DNA of 64,000 nt from positions 5,652,615 through 5,716,614 of the forward strand of contig JACAXG010000034.1 in NCBI GenBank assembly GCA_018881555.1. Reading direction: 5' to 3'. The translations under genes were made by a program, and so were the position numbers. Each line of letters opens with the position of its first letter. The stretch's first letter is position 1. The DNA comes from Amblyornis subalaris (taxonomy: Eukaryota > Chordata > Aves > Passeriformes > Ptilonorhynchidae). The notes beneath the pieces are model-generated. The model was not told the DNA's origin, did no database searches, and saw nothing but the letters and a program-made list of their open reading frames with translations. Positions 26,801 to 60,100 of this stretch are shown here, in pieces.

Positions 26801-29037
26801 ACTAATTTTTAGAGTTATCTTACTTCATCTGTTAGTCCTATTGTTCATTTTACTAAGCCTTGGCACCTTACAACATACCTAGGTGGACAACTTCAGCAGC
26901 TAAGCCAGTACCCCATTTATTCACCGCTCTAAACAGAATCCCTCTATCTAGATCACAAATCATTAGTTGTCACAGGGCATTATCTGTTCAAGTTTTCACA
27001 TGCAGATATGTAACACGAGACAGACAATGCATGCAAAATCTTGCTTAGCATAAACTAATTGCAGCCACATACAAACCCCCAAACAACATCTAAACCTCCA
27101 ACTTATTCTCTGATGAACTCATACAGTATTTCACTTGTACTGGGACGTTCCCTTTCACGATTTGAAAGTGTCACTTTTGAATTCAAGAGTTTACAAAGAA
27201 CATTTCCATATTTTGTCTGCCCAGCCCCCCTCGCCGCCCCAAAAAAGCAAAAAGATGAAAAGTCCANATATAGGGGCGGTCCAGAATATCAGAAACCAGC
27301 CCATTTTTCACTACTTTAAGTCATTTAGAATTCATCCACCTGAATTTTCCTGCAGCTAAGTGAAACTTTCTGGCCAGATCACTGACTGTCCTATCACTGA
27401 CAGTGCATGCCTACGACATGACAAGGTCACCTTGGTTAGCTCTAAAGATAAACATCCCCATCAAGCACAAGCAGATAATTATTATTAAAATCAAATTGTT
27501 AGCCGAAATTCAAGCATTCTAACAAATCGATTTTTCATGATCACATGCACTCACTGTAGTCAGCATAACCAGCCCTAAAACCATTTCGTTGTTGATTTTC
27601 CTTGACATTCCCAGGCAGCACCAGCTGCAGAAGACAGCTGCCTATTTCTCCCACTGAACTACNGCAAGAGTGGATTTTCTGCTGCCCAATCTCTTCTCGT
27701 GAGCACAGAAGGATGTGTTTTTCCTGCAGCAGTGTTGCTACATTATGAAAAAAAATTGTTTAGTTCCACTATCCCTGAATTTCCACTGCATTATGAGGCT
27801 GGAATAATGGCTCACGCCAAGACCTAATCCAATAACAGAAAATTAAAAGTACAGACTATTTACAATGTAGCCACAAACATAAACTGTTTATCATTTAACT
27901 ACTTATAATTTAGAGGTAACAGAACATCTGCTGATAAATCTGTGAAGATTCTTCATACCCTCCATGCTTCCCCCAAATCTTTCATATGTGAGCTAACAAC
28001 CTAAAAAAAAATAATCTGATGGACATCAGACCATCTGAAGGATAAAATATTTGCAAGACATACAAGGAAGATATGTGCACACTCCTTTTTTCCATGTAAA
28101 ACCTAGAGCATAGACAATCGTGAAGTGTTCCAGCATTTCCAGTAATGCACAGGTAGTCACTGGCTCTGTACCTTAGAACAGACTACTCAATAACCACTTC
28201 CCAGTTTATATAATCTATGGATTTAGTCTCAGAGAGTTAAGTCTTATCTTACCTTATCAAGTGATTCATTTCATCAAGTTCAAGATACCTACGCATGTGA
28301 ATAAGATTTGCTGCTGTGAATAGGTGCTTAGCGATAGGTGTCTATCAAGATATTAGGAACATTAATCATAGAGGAACAATCAGTGGAAAAAGTTTACCAA
28401 GTAGAATTAGGAACACTTTCTTAAAGCAAGCAAGGATATTTTTCATATATTTACAGAAGTGTCTGCATTTGAGCCAGTTCACTGATGATCCCTATCAACT
28501 TTCATCACCTAGTTAAATGAGAATTTTATTGAACTACAGCATATAAAGTTATTTTACGAAATTACTAATGAGAACAGCATTAGTCATGTACCAGACTTTA
28601 TGCTTATGTCCAATAAAAAAGTTGCTGTCAGAAACCTACTGGGCGTCTCAATAAGAAGCCACAGACACTAGCTTTTTAGGATCATATTTGAAGAAGAAAC
28701 CATAGAAAGAAATAGACCCAAAAAAGAGGAAAAGCCATCCAGAGCGTTCAGGGAAGAAAGAAGTGCGATGCTCTTGCCCGCCCGGGGATAGCCCGGGAGC
28801 TGCTCGTCCCCGGCCGCCTCTGGACCCACGTGGAGCCACGGGCTGGCACCGAGCGATGCCCACGGGTAACGCTGGTCACGGACAACGCCGCTTCTTTGCC
28901 CCTTTCTCTCTGGGGCAAGAGCAGGAAAGAGGAAGGCTGTTACCCAGCAGGAGGAAGGAGAAGATCCACTGCAGCACGGCGACTGTCTGGATCCTCCTCT
29001 TTAGGGGGATGTTGATGGGGGCAAACTCGACCTTCAT
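8697..29037 (-). CDS. MOGAT1: Monoacylglycerol O-acyltransferase 1, complete six-exon gene
   Basis: The product joins an acyl group from acyl-CoA to 2-monoacylglycerol to make diacylglycerol, at the ER membrane; it belongs to the DGAT2 acyltransferase family (family knowledge). Six exons on the minus strand, 29037-28944, 18988-18810, 18417-18216, 15713-15539, 12082-11883 and 8851-8697, join in frame with GT-AG borders to 1,005 nt, or 334 residues plus stop; human MOGAT1 is about 335. Visible features are an N-terminal hydrophobic stretch (about residues 20-60), a YFP motif (87-89), the family HPHG signature (109-112), and the conserved block from Arg206 to Glu228 that spans the exon 4/5 junction. 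The start MKVEFAP matches mammalian MOGAT1 and has A at -3. No frameshift or premature stop is seen. It is divergent from FARSB across a shared CpG island. MOGAT2 and DGAT2 are the alternatives; the N-terminus, length and FARSB neighbour favour MOGAT1. Confidence 0.95.
8852..11882 (-). other. MOGAT1: MOGAT1 intron 5
   Basis: Intron of 3,031 bp with GTAAGT donor and CAG acceptor. It contains no recognisable exon or RNA gene. It includes a 14-bp tandem duplication near 10,686-10,714. Confidence 0.85.
11883..12082 (-). CDS. MOGAT1: MOGAT1 coding exon 5
   Basis: Residues 217-283 plus one base. It completes the conserved block ([15 protein letters not shown]) and continues with [17 protein letters not shown] and HTV. 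The acceptor is TTGTTTTACAG and the donor is a strong GTAAGT. Confidence 0.95.
12083..15538 (-). other. MOGAT1: MOGAT1 intron 4
   Basis: Intron of 3,456 bp. Apart from an A-run at 12,269-12,280 I see only unique AT-rich sequence with no convincing coding frame on either strand. Confidence 0.85.
15539..15713 (-). CDS. MOGAT1: MOGAT1 coding exon 4
   Basis: Residues 159-216 plus two bases. It encodes [18 protein letters not shown], then [11 protein letters not shown] and the first half of the family block that starts at Arg206 (RKGFIKMA). The acceptor is CTCCTGAAG and the donor GTAGGT. Confidence 0.95.
15714..18215 (-). other. MOGAT1: MOGAT1 intron 3
   Basis: Intron of 2,502 bp. It holds a T-run at 17,752-17,765, a weak MIR-like core near 15,872-15,900, and an unusually long plus-strand open frame (16,720-17,310), listed as a finding. 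Confidence 0.85.
17752..17765. repeat. Poly-T run
   Basis: Fourteen T in MOGAT1 intron 3. Confidence 0.9.
18216..18417 (-). CDS. MOGAT1: MOGAT1 coding exon 3 (HPHG active-site exon)
   Basis: Residues 92-158 plus one base. It holds the HPHG signature at residues 109-112 (GFHPHGV), which is needed for activity in DGAT2-family enzymes, followed by GAFGNF and FREYIMSAG. The acceptor is TATTTTTCAG and the donor is GTAGGT. Confidence 0.96.
18418..18809 (-). other. MOGAT1: MOGAT1 intron 2
   Basis: Short 392-bp intron between the YFP exon and the HPHG exon. The stretch at about 18,545-18,665 resembles the reverse complement of a MIR SINE. Confidence 0.88.
18545..18665 (-). repeat. Possible MIR-like SINE fragment
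   Basis: GTTTCACAGATAAACAAAGC and the following 100 bp follow the order of a reverse-complement MIR (TTTTACAGATGAGGAAAC and so on), with heavy divergence. It lies just upstream of MOGAT1 exon 3. Confidence 0.35.
18810..18988 (-). CDS. MOGAT1: MOGAT1 coding exon 2
   Basis: Residues 32-91. It carries the rest of the hydrophobic N-terminal region, then [12 protein letters not shown] and the YFP motif (EYFPIH) that the DGAT2 family conserves. The acceptor is TCTCTTGTAG and the donor is GTGAGT. It ends exactly on a codon (His91), so the junction reads FPIH-LIKT as in the human protein. Confidence 0.95.
18989..28943 (-). other. MOGAT1: MOGAT1 intron 1
   Basis: The largest MOGAT1 intron (9,955 bp), typical for a first intron. 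It includes a MIR-like fragment at about 19,388-19,440 and several plus-strand open frames of 140-172 codons with no recognisable domain. No RNA gene or transposon end was recognised. Confidence 0.85.
19388..19440 (+). repeat. Possible MIR-like SINE fragment
   Basis: CTTCTCTACCTATAATATGG followed by GGGTGGTAGTTCTACTCC is similar to the MIR segment CCTCATCTGTAAAATGGGG and the following bases. The match is by eye only. Confidence 0.35.
28944..29037 (-). CDS. MOGAT1: MOGAT1 coding exon 1
   Basis: Codons 1-31 plus one base. The peptide starts [19 protein letters not shown], as in mammalian MOGAT1, and ends in the first part of the membrane segment. The ATG is at 29037-29035 with A at -3. The donor GTAACA follows at 28943. 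The exon sits in the CpG island. Confidence 0.93.
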
Positions 29038-29071
29038 GCTGGCGGCGGCAGCGCAGCGCGGGGAGGCACGG

Positions 29072-29103
29072 ACCTGCCGGCTCCGGCTCCGGCTCCGGCT
29101 CCA
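29072..29103. repeat. GGCTCC hexamer repeat in the MOGAT1 5' leader
   Basis: Four tandem copies of a GGCTCC-type hexamer (plus strand) lie about 40 bp upstream of the MOGAT1 start. On the MOGAT1 strand they are GAGCCG repeats. Confidence 0.7.
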
Positions 29104-29613
29104 GCCGCAGCCGCCGCACCTGCCCGCTCCGCGCCGCTCTGCCCCGGCCCCGCAGGACGCGCCCCTCCCGCCGCCGGCGCTGCCCACGGCCGCGGGCCCG
29201 GCAGGCGGGGACGGGGAGGCGGCGCCGCCCGCCCCGGCCGCGGGAAACCTGATCCTGGAGCGGGAGCGGGCAGAGCCGGGCGCGGCTGCGGGGGCCGGTG
29301 GCTGCTACGCCCCCACCTCACACGCGCGGCCGGCGCGGCGCTCCGGGCGGCGGAGCCACGCCTGCACCTGCTCCTGTTCCGCACAGACGGCACCGGGCGG
29401 AGGCACCGCGGCTCTGTCGGGAGCCCCGCGCCTGCGGAGCCGGGTGCGTTCGCACCCCCGACACCTGCGCTGCCCTCGCGGGCTTCTCCCCTCGGAGCGG
29501 TCTGAGACACGGCGCTCTCGGGCGTGCTTAAGGCTCTTACCATTAAAGAGCTTACGGAGCTGACCCAGAACTTAAAAGAGTTCCTGCGGTGTTTGGCGTC
29601 AAGCCTTTCGTTT

Positions 29614-29618
29614 CCAAT
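29614..29618 (+). promoter_or_regulatory. CCAAT box
   Basis: CCAAT on the plus strand, 72 bp before the TATAAAA element, inside the divergent promoter. The spacing fits a classical plus-strand promoter, but the pair may be chance. Confidence 0.35.
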
Positions 29619-29689
29619 TAAGCCAGCGCACGCACAGCCTCCTCCCGCCCGTGGCGTTCGCCCGGGGTGTCCGTGACAGGGATCGTCAA

Positions 29690-29696
29690 TATAAAA
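29690..29696 (+). promoter_or_regulatory. TATA-like element
   Basis: TATAAAA in GC-rich surroundings, about 510 bp upstream of the FARSB start codon and facing FARSB. If used, it would give a long FARSB 5' leader or an upstream transcript. Confidence 0.35.
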
Positions 29697-30176
29697 CCAG
29701 AGCGAAAAAGAAAACCCCGGCTCCGAAACTTTTACAGCACTGCCCTGGGCTGACCCCGCTTCTCCGGGGGGCGGCGGCACCGCCGGGACCCGCGGGGACA
29801 GCGACAGCGCCAGGAGTCGCCATCCTACGTGGGGACAGGGCCAGCGGCACGGCCGGGACTCGCGGTCCCCACGCGGGGACATGGCCAGCGACACAGCCGA
29901 GACTCACACGGGCGGCCCCTCCCGCCCAGCGCCGGCGACAGCGCGAGGTCCCGGCCGCGGGCTGATGTCACCGCCGTAGCTGCCCGCCGCGCTGCCGGGG
30001 CCCGGCGCGCCGCCCGCCACATGCCTGGGCGCAGGACACGGGCGGAGCAGCCCCGGGGCCGCCCGGGCGCGCTGTCCCCGCTCCGGGGAGCGCCGGGGGC
30101 GGCGGGCGCGGGCGGGGGGCTGCGGGCGGCCCGCGGGCAGCGCGGCGGGAGCGCGGCGGGGCCTGTGGGGCGCGCG

Positions 30177-30186
30177 GCGCAGGCGC
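30177..30186 (+). promoter_or_regulatory. NRF1-like site next to the FARSB start
   Basis: GCGCAGGCGC lies 19 bp before the FARSB ATG and fits the NRF1 palindromic consensus apart from one base. NRF1 sites are common in housekeeping-gene promoters. Confidence 0.35.
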
Positions 30187-30204
30187 GGTGCGGGCCGGGC
30201 CGCC

Positions 30205-52139
<21,935 letters not shown>

Positions 52140-53842
52140 GTAAGAAGACAGAACTACAGTATACAGCAGAGGTTGTTCTGGATCTTGAATGTTCCCCTAC
52201 AATCTGAGAATTTTTGGTTGTTCTCAGCCATAGACACTAAGGATTAATATCATTATATATGCTGTCATGTCATATCCAGCATGATGGAATGGTAGTGAGA
52301 AGGCATTAACTGCATTCACTGGTAGTAAAATGGGATTGCTGTCTATCTGTGAGCAGTCCTGAGTAGTTCAAGACAGTTTGTGAGGTCACAGCTTTTTAAG
52401 GAAACTTATAATAAAGCATATGCCCTGAGCTTCATGGACTGTTTATGATGAATTAGTGTGCTGATGGCAAGGGTACATAGGAAATCCCTGAACTGATGAA
52501 TATGCCAGACACCCTGTATCCTCCTTGGCTAACAGAGCCTGGAAAATACAACTTCCTGCACTTTTTCTTTTAGTTTATAGCTTTATCTATAGCTTTTCTT
52601 TTCCAGAGGTACCTGTTATTTATACATATATGTGAAGATATATACCTTATATATCTGTCATTCAAAGACCTGCTGTCTTTGAGACTGACCCTGCTGCCTA
52701 GGTAGTTGTATAACAGCCCTCTTCCTTCTCCGTACAGGGTGAGCTGCACATGAATTAAAAATAANATCCTTAAGTGCAGAATCTCCTCTGTGTATGTGCC
52801 TGTGCATGTAAGAGGGAAAGCAAGCAGGCTGACCTGATTCCTTCATTGCAGGAGCACAGGTTGATGGAAGAGAGCAAGCACCACCAACTCATCTGTTCTG
52901 CTACCTAAAATAACAGGGTAGAAAATACAGAATAGAAAAGCAAGACTGCAGGGATGGAACTATGATTCTCCTGACATGTCATGCAGTGGTGCTCAGAGAT
53001 ACAAGACACTGACTCAAACTGACTCGGCTTGAAGTGCCTCCATCCTGCACTTGCTGGAACAGTGGCACTGACACAGGGTCCCTGGCAGCCTGACCCAACT
53101 CTCCTATTCATAGAACTTTAATGAAAAATTGTTAGATGTGTCCCTGTTCTGCAGTGTGCTGACAAGATGCCAAACATAACACTCGAGCTAAGTAGTCTCC
53201 TGGCACTTCAGTGCACAATTGTGTCAGACATATTGAAGCTTTTTTCCCCTCCTGTTTCTCAGAAAGTACTATTTCGCTCAGTATTATTTAGGCAGACTCC
53301 CAAAGAGTTTGTTAGAATATTGTTAATAGGATACCCAGGTCCACCAGAAGAATGTTTAATACAATCACACTTCTCGTTCTAATTTTACCAAGCACAGAAC
53401 ATATAACAGCAGAGCCTCTTATTTGGACAGGGGGTGTGGTAGTGGGGAGTTAGAAGAGCCTCTGGGAGTTGGGTACTCAGCTGCCATTGAAGTCAAACTG
53501 AACTGTTCTATTCCTATTAAAGACTCTTCTGTAGCTGGTTTTTGAATAGACATATCATGAGTTTGCTGAAAAATATTTGCAAGTGTTTCATATTCTGTAT
53601 TGTAACATTAAAGCTGATTTCAAGAAACTGGAAAAAGACCTCAAGAATAATCCTAACACGGGGAAAAAGTTATTTCTAGATATTAGTGCTGCTCAGTATT
53701 CCTGGTGCTGTGAGATTTACAATGCTCACTCAAAATCCCTGCATTCCCATGACATTACTCCACAACACACTTAGTGCAAAGGGTGGATTATGCCTTGTCA
53801 TCTGCAATATATTACCAGCAGTTTGTGGCTTTTGGTTATAGG

Positions 53843-53856
53843 AAAAAAAAAAAAAA
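53843..53856. repeat. Poly-A run
   Basis: Fourteen A in FARSB intron 16, without a recognisable retroposon before it. Confidence 0.9.
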
Positions 53857-54070
53857 GAGAAAAGTGTCTACTACTTTCTGTTTCACCAGTGATTCAGAAA
53901 CTCTCCTGGGATGGCACATGGATTCCTTGCAGTTCTCCTGACATTGGAATTTAACCTTGGTAGCAATGCAGATGGCTGATACTCTGGTGCCATAGCAAAT
54001 GCAGTATCACTGGATCAATTTAACATCAAAGACCTTCACTGCAGAGATAGTTGGAAGTCAGAGTAACTTG

Positions 54071-54138
54071 GAGAATTTTGTTTGGGGGGTTTTTTTGGGG
54101 CTAGTTTGCTTGTTTGTTTGTTATTTTTGTTTTTTTTA
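54071..54138. repeat. G/T low-complexity tract with TTTG repeats
   Basis: Runs of G and T, including tandem TTTG units and T-runs, in FARSB intron 16. Confidence 0.8.
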
Positions 54139-57100
54139 ACTTGCTTCGCAATCTGTCAATTAAGCATGTGTGAGAGAGATGTCAGCAGATGATGGAGTAA
54201 GGTCATTGCCTTACCCTGCAACATCTTAGAGAGACCTCAGGATACTGGAATAATTCATAAGTTACTTCAGAGGTTTTGAATCAGGACTTTACACATGGCA
54301 CAGATTTTTAGATGCATCTGTATGGAGCTTTTTTATTCCCTGTGCCGAATTACAGATTTGTACAGCAAGAAATGAGTTTATCCTACAGCTCTGCTTCAGA
54401 GAGATTTAGAGGTACTGTCTCTGTACATAATCTTCAGCAAAACCTGAGACTAGTGAGCAACACAGTGTAAAGGTAGAGGTTTGGTCCAGTTGCTTTTACT
54501 CCTTGTGTAACCAATTAAAATGGTTCTACTAATTATTGGAAAACAATACAGGGAATAAGCTTTGGCTATTACTAGGGATAATACTAGCTTTAAATGAGCC
54601 ACAGAGAATAGATAGAGATGTATTGGGCACACATTTGACACTTTTCCAAATTCACTCTGAGAAATGAAATGCCTGTACTATAGTCCTGTTTGGTCCATAT
54701 GTGCAAATCATGGTTATTTAAGCTCCTTCTGTTCTACCAACACCTAAGTGCCCTGTGACTTGACCTTAGGGTCAGAGTGTTTTTGCCTTTCCAGCAACAC
54801 CTGTGAAAAAAGTACAGATGCTAGAAAATATGGGTGAAATTGTGATGTTCCCCTGGCCTTTGCACTATGCTTTGGTGTAATCTGAGCTAGGTAATAAATG
54901 GAGAAGAGCTGTTTAGAGCAGCCTTAAGGAAGAGGGAGTTTTGAGTGACTGAATTCGAGGATTTGGCACACAGTGCTTTTCAGTTTCTTAAAAGTTACTA
55001 TTGGAACCTTTTTATTTTCTTATTACCACTAAACATAGAAAATTCAACTTTAAAAGACAGAACTGGGAAATGCTACCCATTGCTTTAAAATGCACAGAAT
55101 TAACTTTTTAATATGTTAGTGAATCCTACTGGTCTAGAAAAGCATTTTCTTTTTTCTCTTTGTTTTATGGCATAGGCATCCATAATCAAATATAGACGGA
55201 AAAGAGTGTGATCATTGCATCAATCCTCAAATTTGTATAGGGTCCATAATACAAAATATTTGCATAAAATTTTTGAAACTTTAACCAGTTCCATACCATT
55301 AATAAAATGTAAAAATCAGTATGGATGTATATGATTACAAGGTAAACAAATAAAATAAAAATTTTTAAAATATAAAAATATGGGTAGAAAGAGACAACAA
55401 ATTTGGTCATATGTTGTCAGGTGATTTCATAAAATTATTAAACTTTTAGTTCACTTTCATTGGTTTCCGTTCTCTTGAGCTGAAAACTAGAGGCATTCTG
55501 ATTATTACACTGGGATGTATTCTTAATTTCAAGTTTTAATCTCTGCAGGAATGGGTGTGTTGTCTGCAACACTTTAGTGATCTTGTGCTTTTGGATGACC
55601 ATCTGAGATGACTGGTTTCTTCCAGAAATCAGGACAATGATCACAGGAGGTGATGTTAATCATGGGATTTGGGTCCANAGTAAAGTCTTACTTAGGCTGA
55701 AAAGAATAAAGAAGGGCTTAGTAAATACTGGCAGTGGATTATATATCACAGTCTTCAAAGGAGTGGTGTGAAGTGTAAGGTGTAATTATCCTCACTTCTA
55801 ATGTAACATTTAGAATGCCTGTGCCTATTTAGGGAAGAAACCCCTTGTTTTACAGTACCTTTTGACAATCTCCATACTTTGCAAATAAAATTCAATTTAG
55901 CACAATCTGTTTGAAAAGGGAAAACAATATCCCTGTTTTAGAAAAATGAGCAATTTGATAGGTTCACAGAAAACATTACAGGAAATCTGCACATGGATAC
56001 TGCTCCCCTGTCCGCCGCACTGTCCTCCATGCCAAAATTGAAATAGCATTCATTCTCTTGAAACAAGCAACCCCTAAACAGAGTCAGCTTGTGACATGAG
56101 CTACTTTTTTCTACGTTATTGGTTCTCATGGATTTCAGCTAACTCTTCGATTTAAAATTTTGGGTGTTTTTAACTAAATGTTCGTGCCATTCATTCTTTT
56201 ACGGTAATCATCAGCTTAGCAAAGCTGGGAAGTCAGTCTGTTTGTGTTCAGCATGAATGTGTTCATAATAAATGCATACTAACTCTTGCTTCATTCAGTA
56301 ACTGACAGCTGTCTTTCAAAAAAAAAAAAGAAAAGGAGAAATTTCACTCCCTTCTTTTTACTGCCCTTATTTAATTAAATGAAGGGTGTGGTAAAGTGTA
56401 GAAAATTTTAATTCCACAGTAAATCATAGTAATAGCTTCTCATTTAGTAAGGTTTAGCTGTGAAATTAGAGGTGTAATAGTTATCTCCATAACTAAGAAC
56501 ATCAATAAATATTTGCTTTTATAATAATAATTACACAATAAACAACTTTAAAAGACAATTTAGACCGTGAACTTCAATTCACAAGATAAGAGGAGGGAAA
56601 TCTGGGACTTATTCCAAGTTAGATGTACAGAATTGAACTGCAGCATCTATCTCTGGTGATCAGTTTAAATTGGGAGACTGAAATTTATACAGATGTTTAG
56701 TGCCCATATTGAACTTGGCATTATTAATACCTGGCTTATTTTAAGAAATTATAGCTTGATTGCTCTTAATGGCAGTCCTGGCCTTTCAGCTGCTTGTCTT
56801 GGCAGCCATTGCATTGGTCACAAATGTCAATAATTGTCTATTTACTCATAGATAGCCAAAGGAAATGTGCCAATTTTACCAAGCCTCCAAATATAATTTC
56901 TGACATACTAGGAGGTATCAGGCAATTCTTAGTCCACTTAACTGGCATTCAAAAATAGATACTTTATAGGTGCTATTGCATCCTTTTAATTGTATTTATA
57001 GTCTTTCAAATTGCAAGTTTGATAGATAATCAGATTTGTTTGAAAACATCCATTCTCAATAAAAATATATCAGCTGGTAATTTACTGCATTCAAGTCCTA

Positions 57101-60100
57101 TTAATTTCACATTTACCAATTCCCAAAATTTTTTTTTGTCATCCAGGATCAATTTAAATCATCCACCACGGAATACTGGCACCACATTAACATTTTTTTA
57201 GTACTGCCAAATTCCCAGTATTGTTACTGTAAGTTAGCAGCAGCAGGCAGGATATTTGCTCAGAGAATTGCACCGCAATTCGTGTTATACTACTGATTTT
57301 TGGTATGAAAAAGAGCCTCTCAGAAGTGACTTTGAGAAGGGCTTTTCCCATTCCTATGGTCATTTCTGCTCTTCTCTGAAAGTTCTTGAATGTTCCTTCT
57401 CAGTACCCTTGAAGTATCAACACTTATCCCAAGAAAGGTGTGTGAGTTAAAGTACATTATTTTGGCACAGCATGGGATAATAAAAGGTTTGACAGGCTTA
57501 GACTTCTTTGTCTTTTAAACTTTCATCACCAAATTGTGTTTGACACACTTCTTTCCCCACATACAAAATAAAATAAGTTCAATTAGAGAACAAAGAAAGT
57601 ATTAGTTTTCTCAAATCCAGACTATTTCAGAAGAGAAACTCCTTTGAATTGACTCATTTAGAAATANGTGTCCTGTAGTGGGAGGGGGAGAAAAATCTAT
57701 GGCAACTGCAAAAATACTGGGAGGAAAGGTGTCAAGTCAATTTGAAAAGAGACACAAGCCGTCTTCTACAGTCCAATTTTGCAAGTATTAACTGTTGAAG
57801 GTTACAATATTTTTCTTCCCACTGCATTTTATTCTGACAGGTTAGGGATGCTCCAAGGAGTAGTAGCTTTTCTCCTGACAGTTAAGAGTTTTCATTTTCT
57901 ACCAGTTTTTGCCAACTCCCAGAACCATCTAAATCACTGGCATTTGTGTTCCTTGAGCTCAAGGTGTCAATGTCTTCTCCCTGACAACTCTTTGCTCTTC
58001 TGCTCTTCTTTGCTGGGGAGGCTTCTTCAGAGTTTAATTCTATTTTCCCCCCGCCAAAGGCAACTATCTGTTTTAATTACATGTCATAACAAGTCTTAAC
58101 AGATAAAAGTTTTCCTTGCATCAAGAATTTTAAATGTCTGGCACAGCTTTACATTATATAATTACAGATTTAGGTAATTTCCAATTTTTTACATTTTCAA
58201 GTAGAAAATCACTTCTTAATCATAAACTATATTTTCAATGTTGCAAAGCCTTCTCTAGAAAAGAAATGGTTCATCCAAGGCAGTAGCAGAAATAGCAGCA
58301 GTAGCACAGCCTTTTTCTCAGGGAGCAGGGGCAGTGATCTAAGCATTGAGGGGAGGGGGCAGGTCTGGCTTCTCTGAAGAAATGCTGCACTTGACCACCC
58401 CCACAGCTTCATCCTTCAATTCCGTTTTCACCTGCACAGCCTGCTATGGCTGGAGGCAAACTGAGCATGCATGTGCTTTCATTTTCACTACCATACTGAT
58501 ACTAATGCTACCAAATGTGAGCATGTCAGTTTTATACTTTATAGTTTAGCAGTTCTTCAGTCTGCTGTGATTTTTTTGAACTGTAATATGGAGGTAGAGG
58601 AGTAGTCCTTCAAATTTAATCTTACTGTTTTTCTTTTCATTTCTGCAATAATATTTTAAACATAAATTTGTAAGGTACTGCNTCAAATGTTTATGTGCAA
58701 TGTGAATTCAGGCTCCAGAGATTCCTGTTGCCCAGGGTGGAAGAACTGACTTTATTTTTGCTTGTGGTGTACATGTTAGAAAACAGCAGATACACAAAGA
58801 AATGCTGAGCTCACACTCAGCCAGCTCAAGCATTTCTGTTCCTTCTGGAGCCAGTGTGTGCTTCAGACATGAGGCACTGGCTTGCAACATAAGCCTTAGT
58901 TGCTAAAACTAAGTGATTAACAGTTCCAGTGACTGCTGAGATTCATTGTTTAATGATGTATTATTCCATGCCAGTTTGTCAAGTCATTTTCTGAAAGGCA
59001 TGAAATGGAGTAGCTGTGAAAGCAGAACGTCAGGTGGCTGTTGGTTATCTCAGTCAAGTCCCTGGGAGGGGAGTGCAGCTTGGTCTAGTGGAGTGATTAA
59101 ACAACATGCAAACTAAATGTGACACTCTAAAGCAGACTTGCAGGCTGACAGTGCTGATTCTCNTTATTCTCCAGTGCTTGTATGAAAGCAGAGCCTAAAA
59201 GCTGAAACCTGCTGCCTTACAGTGCATACACAGGGTATGTTTTACCCCCTGCCATAAAGAATGTCATTTTTTGTTTGCTAGTTTCTGACAGATTCTGTTG
59301 TTTGCAAGGATGAATCATTCCTTTCGATAGCCAAAGAGCTACACAAACAATCACGGAACACAAATAAATGAAGTTTTTTAATATTCACAGCTTTGTTCTT
59401 TGTTCTCTAACTCAAGTGAAATAGCAAGACATCTTTAAAAAAAGTGGACTGTATTTGGGATTCAGAATTCCTTAGCTTAATAGGCAAAATAGCTGTGACA
59501 CAATATCAGCTTAGGCTTGTGACTTTTAGACAAAGTATAACATTTCAGATAAATCTGGCTAGATCAGATAAACCAGCCTAAAAGCAAAGATTAGCTGTGT
59601 AATGGTAACTCCGCAATGCAACTAAACTCCAGTGGAGAATTCCTGTTTCTCACAACTGCCCCACAAATGCAAAATTTTTGAGCTTTATACACAAACACTG
59701 TTTTCTAGAAAAATATATGGAATCTGATAGATTTCTTTCTAGGTTTCCTACTTTTTTTCTGCACACAGTATTTAAGCAGCCACCGTGTGGTACTCCAGCA
59801 CTGAATCAGAGAAATGCTGTTACCCAGATCAGTGACCCAAAATGTCTGCATTCCTCAGCCTCAGCATCCACCCAAATATTATCTCCCATTAGGAAAGGCA
59901 GGAACACAGTGATTTTACCCAGATAATCTTAAATGTCTGAAACTGCTGTAATCCTGAGGATAATAAATAAAGAAGTGCCCCGAACCTATTGCATTCTTGA
60001 ACCACTTTCTGGCATCCAGCAACACCAACACACTCTGCTAAAGCTCCTGGGGCACTCTACAGCAAGAATGAAAAACAAATCCAGCTTGCAGGGTTGTGTA

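Noticed and set aside
29038..29187. An N-terminal extension of MOGAT1 with four Ser-Arg repeats, in frame upstream of MKVEF
   Set aside because: The frame is open for 50 more codons, but its apparent start at 29187 is GTG, not ATG, and the stretch is GC-rich repeat. Mammalian MOGAT1 starts at MKVEF, where the Kozak context is good.
52440..52500. A possible C/D box snoRNA (ATGATGA followed by CTGA)
   Set aside because: The flanks do not form the terminal stem expected next to the C and D boxes, and no second box pair is clear.
53577..53774. A 65-codon lysine-rich open frame in FARSB intron 16
   Set aside because: It does not match the FARSB C-terminus, has no splice-site support, and its length is expected by chance.
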